A stretch of 64,000 bases of DNA from JADJPG01 sp964491875. GTDB taxonomy: Bacteria > Verrucomicrobiota > Verrucomicrobiia > Limisphaerales > JADJPG01. The stretch covers positions 62,001 through 126,000 of the forward strand of contig CAZBIC010000011.1 of assembly GCA_964491875.1 (NCBI GenBank). Reading direction: 5' to 3'. The translations under genes were made by a program, and so were the position numbers. Shown in pieces: positions 52,505 to 62,026 of the stretch (its first letter is position 1; every line of letters starts with the position of its first letter). Under the pieces are notes generated by a model. The model made no database searches. It worked only from the letters and a program-made list of their open reading frames with translations, and was not told where the DNA came from.

Positions 52505-53493
52505 AACGAGAGGGATCTGGTCGTTGCCGTATCAGCGAGGACTTCAAGCTGTGAACGAAATCGCCAACGCGGGGAATCCTGCCGCATGTGGCGACGGAAC
52601 TCCGTTGTTGCACTGCCCTGTTTAGTTGGAGCGAATTCGGGTTCAGTGAAGACGATGATTCAGGCAACTAACCAATTCCGATGTTCTGTTGCACACGATG
52701 CAACTGTGTTCATCGAATGGTGGCCCGCCCATCCGCGATAGCCTCCGGAGCCCTCCGGCCCAGGACCCTTTGTTGAGACTGGTCCTCCGAGGAGAACCAA
52801 TGTGTGTTATTCAACGCCTCGGTATGCGATCGGTCAAGACCTCAAGGCCGCTCAAGGGCGACGATTTGATCTGGTAGCGACCTCAATACGATTGGTCTGG
52901 CCGCGGCCGCGATTTGCGATGTCGCGGACTCCCGGGGGATTAGAGAAAATCGGCGTCGAGTGGGATCAGTAATCTTTATCCGCCAGCCTTCACGAAGCAC
53001 GGGGGGCTGGTAAAGTCGCGCTCGCAATTCTGCTGCATGTGGAAGATCCTTCCTGGATCGCTATTTGATTTGACCAAATATTTGCATGGGTACCTTTTTT
53101 GGGGGCGAAGGTCTCTCACTCTCATTACTTGCCTTCGCCCCGGGGGAGTTTTTCCTGGACGGACGCCCGCCATGTCCATCCATTCGTCCACCTTCGCTTA
53201 GGAGGACAGCCGTGGACGGAAGAGGGGGGAGGGGGTCGCGAATGCGCAAGGGTCTCGAGATGCCGATGGGACAGGCCTCCGAAAAATTTGAACTAAAAAG
53301 ACCCCCAAGGGTCGGCCGCAAAAATTTTGAGTCCTAAAAGGAGTGCTGATTCAGGCCGGGCTTTTGCCCTTTCCGGTATTGCTTCCCGGTACTTAATCCG
53401 TCCGCCTTTCCGCCGGACGCATCCACGACTTGAGCGCCCCGCCGTCGCGATCGGCGAAATGGCGATTCCGGAATGCCGTGTGCTCAATGGGGA
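52505..53493. other. Long intergenic stretch without a convincing gene
   Basis: Nearly 1 kb. Short open frames on both strands have no family-like sequence. Features seen: an inverted pair GGGCGAAGG / CCTTCGCCC around 53103-53140 that could form a hairpin, a hairpin-like GACCC...GGGTC near 53302-53313, and AT-rich patches near 53065-53100 and 53315-53340 that stand out from the local GC level. It may be a decayed element or a regulatory region. Confidence 0.5.
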
Positions 53494-54876
53494 ATGGTGT
53501 GGAGAATGTGTTTATGGATGGTTGTCTGGTTGATGCTGGCGGTGGGCCTCAGCGCCCAGCGGATCAATCATGCCGGGCGCATTTTGGGTCCTGAGCCGGT
53601 GGTCACCACCGCTACTTTGTTTAACACCCCGGAATCGGATGCGATCGTCTCGCAGATGCAAATCCTGCCGGTGGACAACGCATGGAATGAGGACATTTCC
53701 CGCCGTCCGCTCTTGTCCAATTCCGCAGCAATGGTGTCCCAGATTGTGGCCGACCTCCAATCCACGCGCCGCAATCTCCGCGCGTTCTACGAAATGAACT
53801 TCGTTCTCGTTCCGGGAAGCCAGCCGTTGGTTCCCATCACCTTCGACCTCTACGGCGATGAATCCGATCCCAGTCCGTATCCGATTCCGAGCCAGCTCCC
53901 GATTGAAACCTGGCCGCATGATACACCCAGCAATTACACCCTCTATGACTGGCAGCGGGACATTTATCAGGACGGCGGCGATCGCCACGCCATCATCGTG
54001 CAGCCGAGTTCGGGAGATGTCTGGGAAACCTGGCAGACTCAACTCGTGCTGGCCAATGGGCAGACCAATTGGCACGCCGCAAACGGCGCCAAGTTCAACC
54101 TCAACACGAACGCCCTCCGTCCTGCGGGTTGGACGTCAGCAGATGCCGCCGGGCTGAGCATGTTCGCAGGACTCGTCCGTTACGATGAATGCCAGCGCGG
54201 CGTCGTAGAGCATGCGTTGCGTGTCGTCGTTGCCCGGAGCCGACAAAGCTATCTCTATCCCGCCACGCACCATGCTTCCTCCGATACAAATCCCAACCGA
54301 CCTGCGATGGGGCAGCGATTGCGGCTGAAATCTTCGTTCGTCATTCCGTCGACTTGGTCCACGGAAGAGAAAGCCGTGCTCAACGCGTTGAAAAAGTATG
54401 GAGCACTGGTGGCGGACAACGGTGGATTCTTTTCTCTTTCGGTCGCGCCGGACCACCGTTGGTCCAGCAGCGCGTTCAGCCACTTGACGAGCGTCTCGGT
54501 GACCAACTTTGAAGTTGTGCTGGGCACCGGATCAAATGAAGGTCCGCGTTCACCGGGCGCCCCTCGGGTGAATACCGGCCCTGACCTCGCCGCTGCCGTA
54601 GACACTCTGATCGAGCTGAACGCTCAAGTCGTTTACACCAACACGCCACCGCTCGCTTATCTGTGGAGGCTGTCCTCCGGGCCGGCTTCGGTGACGTTTA
54701 GCTCGACCAATCAGCCTTCCACGACGGTGTCATTTCCATCGCCCGGCGAATACGTCGTGATGTTCAGTGCCGACAATGGTGTCCACGCCGTCGCCTATGA
54801 TGCGCTCACCATCACTGTAGGCGCGAGACAGAGACCGAGTGCTCCAACGAGTCTCCGCATCGTCGCGAGCCAGTAG
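53494..54876 (+). CDS. Secreted protein of unknown function with PKD-like C-terminal domain
   Basis: 460 residues from the ATG at 53494, preceded by GGGGA. ATGs at 53473, 53506 and 53518 are alternatives, all giving the signal MCLWMVVWLMLAVGLSAQ. The N-terminal 330 residues form an unrecognised domain with many aromatic and Asp residues (QILPVDNAWNEDISRRPL, ITFDLYGDESDPSPYPIPSQ, SSFVIPSTWSTEEKAVLNAL). The last 90 (ALRVNTGPDLAA-like start to DALTITVGARQRP) resemble a PKD/immunoglobulin-like domain, common in surface-exposed proteins. No catalytic residues can be named. Confidence 0.75.
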   Translation: MVWRMCLWMVVWLMLAVGLSAQRINHAGRILGPEPVVTTATLFNTPESDAIVSQMQILPVDNAWNEDISRRPLLSNSAAMVSQIVADLQSTRRNLRAFYEMNFVLVPGSQPLVPITFDLYGDESDPSPYPIPSQLPIETWPHDTPSNYTLYDWQRDIYQDGGDRHAIIVQPSSGDVWETWQTQLVLANGQTNWHAANGAKFNLNTNALRPAGWTSADAAGLSMFAGLVRYDECQRGVVEHALRVVVARSRQSYLYPATHHASSDTNPNRPAMGQRLRLKSSFVIPSTWSTEEKAVLNALKKYGALVADNGGFFSLSVAPDHRWSSSAFSHLTSVSVTNFEVVLGTGSNEGPRSPGAPRVNTGPDLAAAVDTLIELNAQVVYTNTPPLAYLWRLSSGPASVTFSSTNQPSTTVSFPSPGEYVVMFSADNGVHAVAYDALTITVGARQRPSAPTSLRIVASQ

Positions 54877-54992
54877 TGCGGCGCGGGAGATATCCGTATG
54901 CTGAGCAATAACGTGGAGGAAACCCGGCGTTCACCTCGCTCCATCGTCCTGAGACGCCGTCACATTGCGGCGGGTTGAAGCCCGCGCTCCTT

Positions 54993-56837
54993 TCACCGCT
55001 CGATCCCGACAGGGTAAAGGCGATAGCGGTCGTCGTAGTAGGGGCTGCGTTCGTAGAACCAGCGTTTCCGCGCGGCCGCGTTGGCGGCGAACGCCGGGTC
55101 GGCGGCGAGCTTCACCTCGAACTCGGTTTTGAGTTTCGGATCGTTGGCTAGCATGCGCTCCGCCAGCGGGGCCAGGACGTAGCCTTCGATGTATTCGGTG
55201 CGTTGCAGGATCTCGAGGAAGAAGCCCCAGGCCAGCAGCGAATCATCGCTCTCGGGTTCCAACAGGGCAACGGCGAGATCGCCCAGAGGTTGATCGGTGG
55301 GGACGCGCACGGAGCCGGCCGGGAACCGTTCCTCGCGGGTCTCGGGCTTCACCTGCGTGGTCATGGTGTAACGGCCTTCGAAGGGATGGTAGCCGCTGTG
55401 GGTCCGGGCACGTGGATTGACGAGGCGATACATCTCGACGGTGAACGTGCGATCCTGCGTAAGGGTTTCCACGCGCAGGCCGTGGACTTTCAGGCGGGAG
55501 ATAACTTCGGGTTTCGTCACCGGCACCCAGTAGGCCCGCGGGCGCGCGATGTCGCGGCCGGGTTTCAGCAGGGTGATCGGCACTCTGGGATAGAGCCGGG
55601 GCGTGCCGAGCCAGCGGGTCTCGGTGCCACCCGTCGCAGGCGACACGTAGTCCTCACGGGCGACGCCGAGGAAATCGATGGTGGTTCGTTCGCCCGGAGT
55701 TTCGGTTTGATTCACGGGAATGGCGGCACGCGTGGCAGAGGCATCGGCAAGGATGGCTTGCTGCAAGGCGCGGCCAGCGGTGCCGAGGGTGCGCAGGGAG
55801 GATTCGAGCAGGACGTAGGTGCCGAGCACGCGTTGACGAAACGGTTTCAGGGAATGGTTCTCGACGAGGACGGTGGGGAGATGGCGCAGGTCGCCGTAGC
55901 CGGTGGAGAAGCGCGGCGCGGCGGCGCTGACCTCGAAGCCTTTCGCGGGATCGAACCCGTCGCTGCCGAAGAACTGGCCGGGGATGTGTCCGGCGGCTTT
56001 CAACGCGGCTTCGGTGGCGGGCCGGAAGGTGTCATTGAGCCACTGACTGATCCGGGGCGACCAGGTGAAGGCCCCGGAGATGCCGTTGTAATCGAAGGTG
56101 ACGTCGTATTGGTGATCGAAGCCGTCGGTGACGTGGAGATCGAGATAGAGCGCGGGCGACCATTGATTGATGAGGCCGAGCATCGCCTGCATCTCGGGCG
56201 AGTCGGCCTTCATGTAATCACGGTTGAGGTTCAGGTTCTGCGCGGTGGTGCGCCAGCCTTGTCGCACGGGGCCGCGCTGGTTCGGGCGGCTCGATTCGGA
56301 GGAACGTTCGTGTCCATCGGCATTGAGCACGGGCACGAAGAGCAGATTGACGTGGTCGAGCAACGAGGCCTTGCCGCGAAGCGCGATGTCGCGCAGGAGC
56401 ATCAGCCCGGCGTCCTTGCCATCGATCTCTCCGGAGTGAATGCCAGCTTGAGCGAGCAAGGTTGGTTTGCCGATCTTGCGGGCCTTGTCCGGCGTCAGCG
56501 AGCGTTCCCGCGTGGCGATGACGACGTAGAGCGTGCGCCCTTGTGCGGTGCGTCCGAACTCGCGCAGCGAGAGGAGCGATGACGCCTTATCGAGCTTCCG
56601 GAGATAAGCGATGGTCTCGTCGTAGGAAGGCGTTTCGGTGAGGCCGGTTTTCTCCGACGGCGTGATCCACTGGTCATCGGCTTTCGCGATCAAGGCCTCG
56701 CTCGCGCCCTTCCACGGCAACGCGGGCGGAAGGAGGTCAGCTCCACGGAGGTAAGGGCTCACGCTCCAGAGCAAGGTGAGCCACAGGCTGGTGACGATGA
56801 AGTTGTGGTTCGCGAGAACGGTCCGTTGTATCCGCAT
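54993..56837 (-). CDS. M14-family zinc carboxypeptidase
   Basis: 614 residues with a signal-like segment (FIVTSLWLTLLWSVSPYLRG). The zinc site is HxxE in GIHSGEIDG (His134, Glu137), with a later His in DLHVTDGFDHQYD. Substrate-binding Arg lies in NLNLNRDYMKADSPEM, and VPVLNADGHERSS corresponds to the NPDG-type segment. The catalytic domain is followed by a C-terminal extension of about 250 residues. It trims C-terminal residues of peptides, probably in the periplasm. Confidence 0.88.
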   Translation of the reverse strand: MRIQRTVLANHNFIVTSLWLTLLWSVSPYLRGADLLPPALPWKGASEALIAKADDQWITPSEKTGLTETPSYDETIAYLRKLDKASSLLSLREFGRTAQGRTLYVVIATRERSLTPDKARKIGKPTLLAQAGIHSGEIDGKDAGLMLLRDIALRGKASLLDHVNLLFVPVLNADGHERSSESSRPNQRGPVRQGWRTTAQNLNLNRDYMKADSPEMQAMLGLINQWSPALYLDLHVTDGFDHQYDVTFDYNGISGAFTWSPRISQWLNDTFRPATEAALKAAGHIPGQFFGSDGFDPAKGFEVSAAAPRFSTGYGDLRHLPTVLVENHSLKPFRQRVLGTYVLLESSLRTLGTAGRALQQAILADASATRAAIPVNQTETPGERTTIDFLGVAREDYVSPATGGTETRWLGTPRLYPRVPITLLKPGRDIARPRAYWVPVTKPEVISRLKVHGLRVETLTQDRTFTVEMYRLVNPRARTHSGYHPFEGRYTMTTQVKPETREERFPAGSVRVPTDQPLGDLAVALLEPESDDSLLAWGFFLEILQRTEYIEGYVLAPLAERMLANDPKLKTEFEVKLAADPAFAANAAARKRWFYERSPYYDDRYRLYPVGIER

Positions 56838-57173
56838 GGCGGATGATGATGCGGAAGAGTTGTTCGCACCGCAACGTTTCGGCTGCGACCGTCACGGTCG
56901 CAGTGCGCGAAAGAACTGACCGGTCGCGTTGGTGTTCGCCGCCAGCGGCCACCGCCGTCACGTTGTTTTATCCCGCCACGAACGCAGAGCCATCATCAGC
57001 AATGACGTAATGGACGATCAGATCGTCTCGCGCCACGCCATGCAAAGGTTTGATTCACCATAGAAATTTGAGGACACCAACCCGCTCGAAATCCGTCCGA
57101 GTGACGCCGTCGCATTATTTCATCAGCTCCGTCCTCCCTTGTCGGCGGGCGGACAACTGATACGTTCGGCCGC
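56838..57173. other. Intergenic region with a 9-bp hairpin
   Basis: Between two divergent genes. A hairpin CTGCGACCG-tca-CGGTCGCAG lies at 56882-56902 with no T-run. No gene or RNA recognised. It must carry the divergent promoters. Confidence 0.45.
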
Positions 57174-58094
57174 GTGGCCGGAACAGCAACGAACGCGAGT
57201 GAGACACCTGAACAGCGCAAGACCCGCACAGGCCTTGGCTATGGACTGGCCGCTTATACAATGTGGGGCGTCTTTCCCCTCTACTTCCGGACGCTCACCC
57301 ACGTCTCACCGTGGGTCATCATCGGCCACCGCATCCTTTGGTCAGCCATCTTCCTCGCCCTGCTCATCTCGATTCGGCGCGAATGGTCCCAAGTCCTGCC
57401 GGTCGTGCGCCAGCCGCGCAGCCTGCTCCTGCTGACTGCCGGCGGAGTGCTGATTGCCGTGAACTGGCTGGTGTTCGTTTACGCCGTTGTCACAGGACAC
57501 GTCCTCGAAGCCAGCTTGGGCTATTTCATCAACCCGCTTTTCTCGGTCGCGCTCGGGATGGTCTTCCTTCGCGAACGTCTGCGTCCCTGGCAATGGGTCG
57601 CGGTCGCCATCGCCGCCGTGGCCGTCGCCAACCTCACCTTCCGCGGCGAGCGCGTCCCGTGGATCGCACTGTCGCTCGCCGTTTCATTCGGGCTGTACGG
57701 ACTGGTCCGGAAGAAGGTAAACATCAACTCCCTGCACGGGCTCCTCGTGGAGACGACCGTGCTGCTGCCGCTGGCTGTCATTGGTTTGATTTCATTTCCA
57801 TTGCAACAACCGACTCCCACCACGCTCGGGTTGCTTTCGTTCCTCGGTGTCATTACCGCGGCGCCACTGCTGTCCTTCGGCGCGGCCTTGCGGCGGTTGC
57901 CGCTCTCGACGATGGGCTTTCTCCAATACGTCGGACCCACGCTGCAATTTCTGGTGGCCATCTTCGCATTCCGCGAACCTCTGGATCACACGAAGCTCCT
58001 GAGCTTCGGTTTGTGCTGGGCCGGCATCGCCGTCTATGTGGCAGATTCCGTCAGAACTCACACCGCACCCCCAGTGGCGGACCGGCCTGAGTAA
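57174..58094 (+). CDS. rarD: RarD-type EamA/DMT transporter
   Basis: 306 residues from a GTG, ten hydrophobic helices. The RarD signatures are GLGYGLAAYTMWGVFPLYFR then VSPWVIIGHRILWSAIF, VTGHVLEASLGYFINPLFSV, and STMGFLQYVGPTLQFLVAIF. The family belongs to the drug/metabolite transporter superfamily; RarD is linked to chloramphenicol resistance in some bacteria, but its substrate here is unknown. The leading residues before helix 1 are polar and variable. Confidence 0.9.
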   Translation: MAGTATNASETPEQRKTRTGLGYGLAAYTMWGVFPLYFRTLTHVSPWVIIGHRILWSAIFLALLISIRREWSQVLPVVRQPRSLLLLTAGGVLIAVNWLVFVYAVVTGHVLEASLGYFINPLFSVALGMVFLRERLRPWQWVAVAIAAVAVANLTFRGERVPWIALSLAVSFGLYGLVRKKVNINSLHGLLVETTVLLPLAVIGLISFPLQQPTPTTLGLLSFLGVITAAPLLSFGAALRRLPLSTMGFLQYVGPTLQFLVAIFAFREPLDHTKLLSFGLCWAGIAVYVADSVRTHTAPPVADRPE

Positions 58095-58212
58095 GACCGA
58101 CTCTGCTTGAGCCCAAGGAGCCTCCGTCATCTTGCAACGCTGCGTTTGGGGGCCTCAACTCTTCCGATAATTCGGCGCGACAGACTCTTGGTTCCCGAGT
58201 ATCGATTTTCGC

Positions 58213-59940
58213 ATGAACAACACGCCAGCGCTCTCCTTGGTCATGGTGTCGCTTTCAATTCTCGCCCCGGTCGTCAGCGCAGACTGGCCGCAGTATCGCG
58301 GACCTTCCGCCAGCGGCGTGGATGCGAGCCGCGCGCTACCTACATCTTGGAATGTCGAGACAGGCGAAAACGTTCGCTGGCACACACCAATTCCGGGGCT
58401 GGCGCATTCGAGTCCCATCGTGATGGGCGACCATGTCTATGTCGCGACGGTGGTCTCGCCGAAGGAGGCCGAGCTCAAGGTGGGACTCTACGGCGACATC
58501 AACGCAGCCAATGACAACGACGCGCAGGAGTGGCGCTTGCTCGCGCTCGACAAGGCCACCGGCAAAGTGCTCTGGAACACCCTCGGACTGAAAGCCGTTC
58601 CGAAAGTGAAGCGGCACACGAAGGCGAGTCATTGCAATTCCACCCCGGCCACCGACGGGAAACACATCGTCGCAATCTTCGGCTCGGAAGGTTTGTTCTG
58701 CTTCGACACGGACGGAAAGCTGGTTTGGAAAAAGGATCTCGGTCCGATGGATTCCGGCTACTTCGCGTCGCCCACGGCGCAATGGGGCTTCGCCAGTTCG
58801 CCGATCATTCACGACGGAAAGGTGATCGTGTTGTGCGACGTGCAGAAGGGTTCATTCATCGCGAGCTTTGACCTTCGCGACGGCCGCGAACTGTGGCGCA
58901 CTGCGAGAAAGGACGTCCCGACCTGGGGCACGCCGACGCTCGTGCAAACGACAACGCGCACGCAGATCGTCGCGAACGGCTGGCACGAGACGGCGAGCTA
59001 TGACTTCGCCACGGGCGAGAGGCTCTGGACGCTCGACGGCGGCGGAGACATTCCGGTGCCCACGCCGATCTTCGCGCACGGCTACATCTACCTCACGAGC
59101 GCGCATGGTCGGTGGCGGCCGATGCGGGCGATTCGTCCCGAAGCGACGGGCGATATCACGCCGGAAGATCCGGGCAAGACGAATGCGTTCATCGCGTGGG
59201 CACACGGACGTCAGGGCAACTACATGCAGACTCCGCTGGCCGTGGGCGATCTGCTCTTTGGCTGCAATGACAATGGCATTCTCACCTGCTTTGATGCCCG
59301 GACCGGCTCCATTCATTTCAGCGAGCGGCTCTCGCAGCGCGGCCAGGGCTTCACCGCGTCGCCGGTGTCGGACGGCAGGCATCTCTACTTCGCGAGCGAG
59401 TTGGGGAATGTCTTCGTCGTCGCTGCTGAACCGAAGCTCAACCTCAAGGGAACTCATCCTCTGCCGGAAACCTGCATGGCCACGCCTGCCATCAGCGACG
59501 GCACGTTGTTCTTTCGCACGCGGCATCAGCTCATCGCCATCGGCGAAGGCGGACGGTCCGCCGGTGTGAAGCTCTCGTCACAAACCGCCGCGGCCGCCGA
59601 GCCGCCGAAACTGGAACTGAAGAAGTCCGACGCTGCGCTGGTGGGCGAGTGGCAGGGCACGATACAGATCGCCACGACGAAGCTCCGCGGACACTTCGCC
59701 ATCCGCGAGGCCGGCGCTGAGATGAAAGGAACAATGACCAGCTTGGATCAAGGCAACGCGAAGGTGGAGACGTCACAGATCGGCGACCACGACGGCACCG
59801 TGTATCTGAAATTCGATTCCATCAACGCGCACTTTCAGGGACGTTGGAACGAGTTCAAGGACGAACTCAAAGGCGAGTGGCATCAGCAGGACACAGTTTC
59901 GCCACTGGTTCTCAAGCGGCTGCCATCGGAAGGGAAGTGA
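58213..59940 (+). CDS. Secreted PQQ-like beta-propeller protein with C-terminal lipocalin-like domain
   Basis: 575 residues with a signal peptide (ALSLVMVSLSILAPVVSA). Mature start DWPQYRGPSASGVDASRALP. Propeller blades carry LLALDKATGKVLWNTLGLKA, CFDTDGKLVWKKDLGPMDSG, SFDLRDGRELWRTARKDVPT and CFDARTGSIHFSERLSQRG. From about residue 475 a beta-barrel domain (LVGEWQGTIQIATTKLRGHF then FQGRWNEFKDELKGEWH) is added. Probably periplasmic. True PQQ ligands are not obvious, so an oxidase activity is not claimed. Confidence 0.87.
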   Translation: MNNTPALSLVMVSLSILAPVVSADWPQYRGPSASGVDASRALPTSWNVETGENVRWHTPIPGLAHSSPIVMGDHVYVATVVSPKEAELKVGLYGDINAANDNDAQEWRLLALDKATGKVLWNTLGLKAVPKVKRHTKASHCNSTPATDGKHIVAIFGSEGLFCFDTDGKLVWKKDLGPMDSGYFASPTAQWGFASSPIIHDGKVIVLCDVQKGSFIASFDLRDGRELWRTARKDVPTWGTPTLVQTTTRTQIVANGWHETASYDFATGERLWTLDGGGDIPVPTPIFAHGYIYLTSAHGRWRPMRAIRPEATGDITPEDPGKTNAFIAWAHGRQGNYMQTPLAVGDLLFGCNDNGILTCFDARTGSIHFSERLSQRGQGFTASPVSDGRHLYFASELGNVFVVAAEPKLNLKGTHPLPETCMATPAISDGTLFFRTRHQLIAIGEGGRSAGVKLSSQTAAAAEPPKLELKKSDAALVGEWQGTIQIATTKLRGHFAIREAGAEMKGTMTSLDQGNAKVETSQIGDHDGTVYLKFDSINAHFQGRWNEFKDELKGEWHQQDTVSPLVLKRLPSEGK

Positions 59941-59947
59941 GCGGCGT

Positions 59948-60085
59948 ATGAGTTTTGACCGGCAAACGCTGGCGCAGCGGGTGGGCGAACTGGCGTCCAA
60001 GGGCGTGTATCTCGGGACATCGTCCTGAAATTAACAAGGCTGGCGGCGCCAGCTTAACGATGACGTGCGCTACTTCCATCCCTAA
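59948..60085 (+). pseudogene. Remnant of a DUF72-family gene (N-terminal end)
   Basis: The ATG at 59948 opens MSFDRQTLAQRVGELASKGV then YLGTSS, followed by TGA at 60026-60028 where DUF72 proteins have Trp (GTSSW-x-Y-x-G-W). Reading on in frame gives N, TAA (for Tyr), QGWRRQLNDDVRYF, which keeps the family's spacing GW..QL....RY. Two stops replace Trp and Tyr, and the rest of the gene (over 200 residues) is gone. It lies just after the PQQ-like gene and runs up to the end of the hypothetical minus-strand gene. Confidence 0.75.
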
Positions 60086-61389
60086 TGCGTCTGTGGACGA
60101 TAGAACTCAGGCTTCGCTTGGAACGTCACTATTCGGCTCGGTTGAAAGGCGAAGACCAAATCAACTGACTTTGCGTCCGGCTGCAATTCCAGGGTGGCCA
60201 TCGTGACGCTTTGGCCACTGCCTGGGTTCTTGCAACGGACGTCACGCCCCTGGTTATCCCGGGCGCTCAGCAACGTGAGCCTGTGATCGTTCTTCGTAGG
60301 GTGAACGGTCGCCCAAAAACCTGGCGGCTCGGAACTCCCTGCCCGCACCGGTTCCCATCTGAATTCGATTTTGTTCGCGCCAAAGTCGTTCGTCTGGAAT
60401 CCGCCGGCACCGTTTGGTGGCACCGTCACGCCCCGCACCTCAAACAGCTCTCCCGTCTCGAAACCCGAGAGCCGAGCGAACTCCACCTTCATCCGCCACG
60501 CTTCCCGCGCCGGCAGAGGTGGCCTTCCGAATTGATTGAACCTCTCGCCATTCCACAACCCGGAAATGAAACTGTTCCCGTCGCTCCAATTTCCAGTGGC
60601 GTCCTCGATCGTCCGGACATGGCACGCGTTCCAATTCGTCAATAACTCGCCTCCGCGCGTGACTCGAAACGTCGCGCGTGTCATGCGATCCTTAGGGTTC
60701 CTAGCAACGAGCAACGTATTGCTTCCCGGTGGAGGATGACTCAGGCCAAGCCACAGACTGGTGAGTGTGAACTCCATATCCTGATTGGTGACTGTGATCG
60801 GCCACGGCGGAGCTGACCATGGTAGCGTCTTCAGATCCGGTGACGGATTCTTCACTCGATAGACAGCCAGAGGTTTGCCGTTGTTCCAGCGCGGGAACAC
60901 TTGGACGTCGATATGATCGGCCCGCCTCGGCCACGCTGCGACGGGCAATCCGATTAACGACCTGCCCGGCCCGAGCGGCACCTCCACCGCCGAACCGTTG
61001 TGCTCTGCATGACAGGTGAAACTCCCATCCTCGTCCCCGAGCAGGAGTTCAAACGGCGGCTGGTAGGGGCTGAAGGTAGTCGCGCTCGAATGATTCGTGT
61101 CCTCCACCAGCAGCCATACACTCAGGTAGTTCGTGGACCTGTAATACGTTTGCGGCGGAGGCGAAATCTTTAGCCAACGGTTCAAAGTCGCCGGCAACCG
61201 CCGTGCGAGACGCCGTCTCCATCCTCCCATGGGCGCGTAATGTTCGGCCCCGGTCTGGATCCCAACCAATGTCAGCACGCGGCCATCCGGCAAGACACGA
61301 CGGAGCGAGTCGCTTCCTGAGAACAAGAGCAGCCCTCCGAGAACCATTCCACCGAAGAAAATCGCAACGGGTGTGCGCCAACGTTTCAT
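60082..61389 (-). CDS. Hypothetical membrane-anchored protein
   Basis: 435 residues from the ATG at 61389 (MKRWRTPVAIFFGGMVLGGL); the longer frame to 61434 adds 15 unlikely residues. A single N-terminal helix anchors or exports the protein. The remaining part is beta-rich with many Trp and Pro residues (VWLLVEDTNHSSATTFSPYQ, PFELLLGDEDGSFTCHAEHN, FEVRGVTVPPNGAGGFQTND). No family is recognised. It may be a surface or periplasmic protein. Base composition is like that of the neighbours. Confidence 0.65.
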   Translation of the reverse strand: MKRWRTPVAIFFGGMVLGGLLLFSGSDSLRRVLPDGRVLTLVGIQTGAEHYAPMGGWRRRLARRLPATLNRWLKISPPPQTYYRSTNYLSVWLLVEDTNHSSATTFSPYQPPFELLLGDEDGSFTCHAEHNGSAVEVPLGPGRSLIGLPVAAWPRRADHIDVQVFPRWNNGKPLAVYRVKNPSPDLKTLPWSAPPWPITVTNQDMEFTLTSLWLGLSHPPPGSNTLLVARNPKDRMTRATFRVTRGGELLTNWNACHVRTIEDATGNWSDGNSFISGLWNGERFNQFGRPPLPAREAWRMKVEFARLSGFETGELFEVRGVTVPPNGAGGFQTNDFGANKIEFRWEPVRAGSSEPPGFWATVHPTKNDHRLTLLSARDNQGRDVRCKNPGSGQSVTMATLELQPDAKSVDLVFAFQPSRIVTFQAKPEFYRPQTH

Positions 61390-61490
61390 GGGATCAATTG
61401 AGCGCAGCGTATCGCGACACCTCGATTCCGCCACTTCAAACTTCCCTGCGTCTTACCTTATCGCCCGGGAAGATGTGAGACAATTCGACG

Positions 61491-61595
61491 ATGCCGCAGT
61501 TTCATTTTCATGTCATTCCGCGCCGGAGCGGTGATGTGCCTGATCCGCGTGGCGGGGTGAGGTGGGTGATTCCGGAGAAGGCGAAGTATTGGTAA
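61491..61595 (+). pseudogene. C-terminal remnant of a HIT-family (histidine triad) gene
   Basis: 34 codons reading MPQFHFHVIPRRSGDVPDPR then GGVRWVIPEKAKYW and TAA. This is the typical end of HIT hydrolases, with the H-x-H-x triad part FHFHVIPRR and the ending RGGVRWVIPEK. The N-terminal two-thirds are missing: only four further codons are open upstream before a stop at 61476-61478. A full HIT protein has about 120-140 residues, so this is a broken gene. Confidence 0.78.
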
Positions 61596-61640
61596 CTGAG
61601 CAGAGGGAATTCCCCGAAGCTCGAAGGTCCGACAGGGTGT

Positions 61641-62009
61641 CTACTTACCCTTGAGAGAGGACGTTGCCCAGATCCCCACGCGCTTCATTCTCGCCTCGGC
61701 CTCGATCTGTTTCAACTTCTCCATGTGATCCTTTGCCCTGGTGCCGTCTGGAAGAATGGCCACCGTTCCCTTGGCGCGGGCGAGTCCACGCCGCACCAGC
61801 ATCTCAGCGAGATCATTACCGCTGGTTTCGATTAGAGCGTAGTAGCGGGGCAGCCGACTGCGCCCCATCGCATTCTGCCATCGCGTCGTGATCACCATTG
61901 GCGCCTTCAACCATTCCGCAGTGAACTTCTTCGCCGCGGCCGCCCCCTTGCGATGTTCCTCGATGGTAACTCCGAAATACTCGAACTGCTCCTTCACGCG
62001 ATCCTTCAA
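61641..62009 (-). pseudogene. Thermonuclease-like (SNase) gene lacking its 5' end
   Basis: 122 residues from a TTG. The sequence (RVKEQFEYFGVTIEEHRKGA, FTAEWLKAPMVITTRWQNAM, GRSRLPRYYALIETSGNDLA, EMLVRRGLARAKGTVAILPD) is the C-terminal part of staphylococcal nuclease-like proteins. In frame before the TTG one can read APDEKLKDR, the usual D/W-APE step, and then unrelated sequence. The first strands with the Asp-Gly-Asp metal site are therefore gone and the product cannot be active. The break coincides with the start of an MT-A70 methylase remnant on the other strand. Confidence 0.75.
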
Positions 62010-62026
62010 CTTCTCGTCTGGCGCCC

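Noticed and set aside
52842..53337. Several short open frames (61-86 codons) between the small membrane protein and the PKD-like protein
   Set aside because: No family-like residues, they overlap each other on both strands, and no ribosome-binding site is seen.
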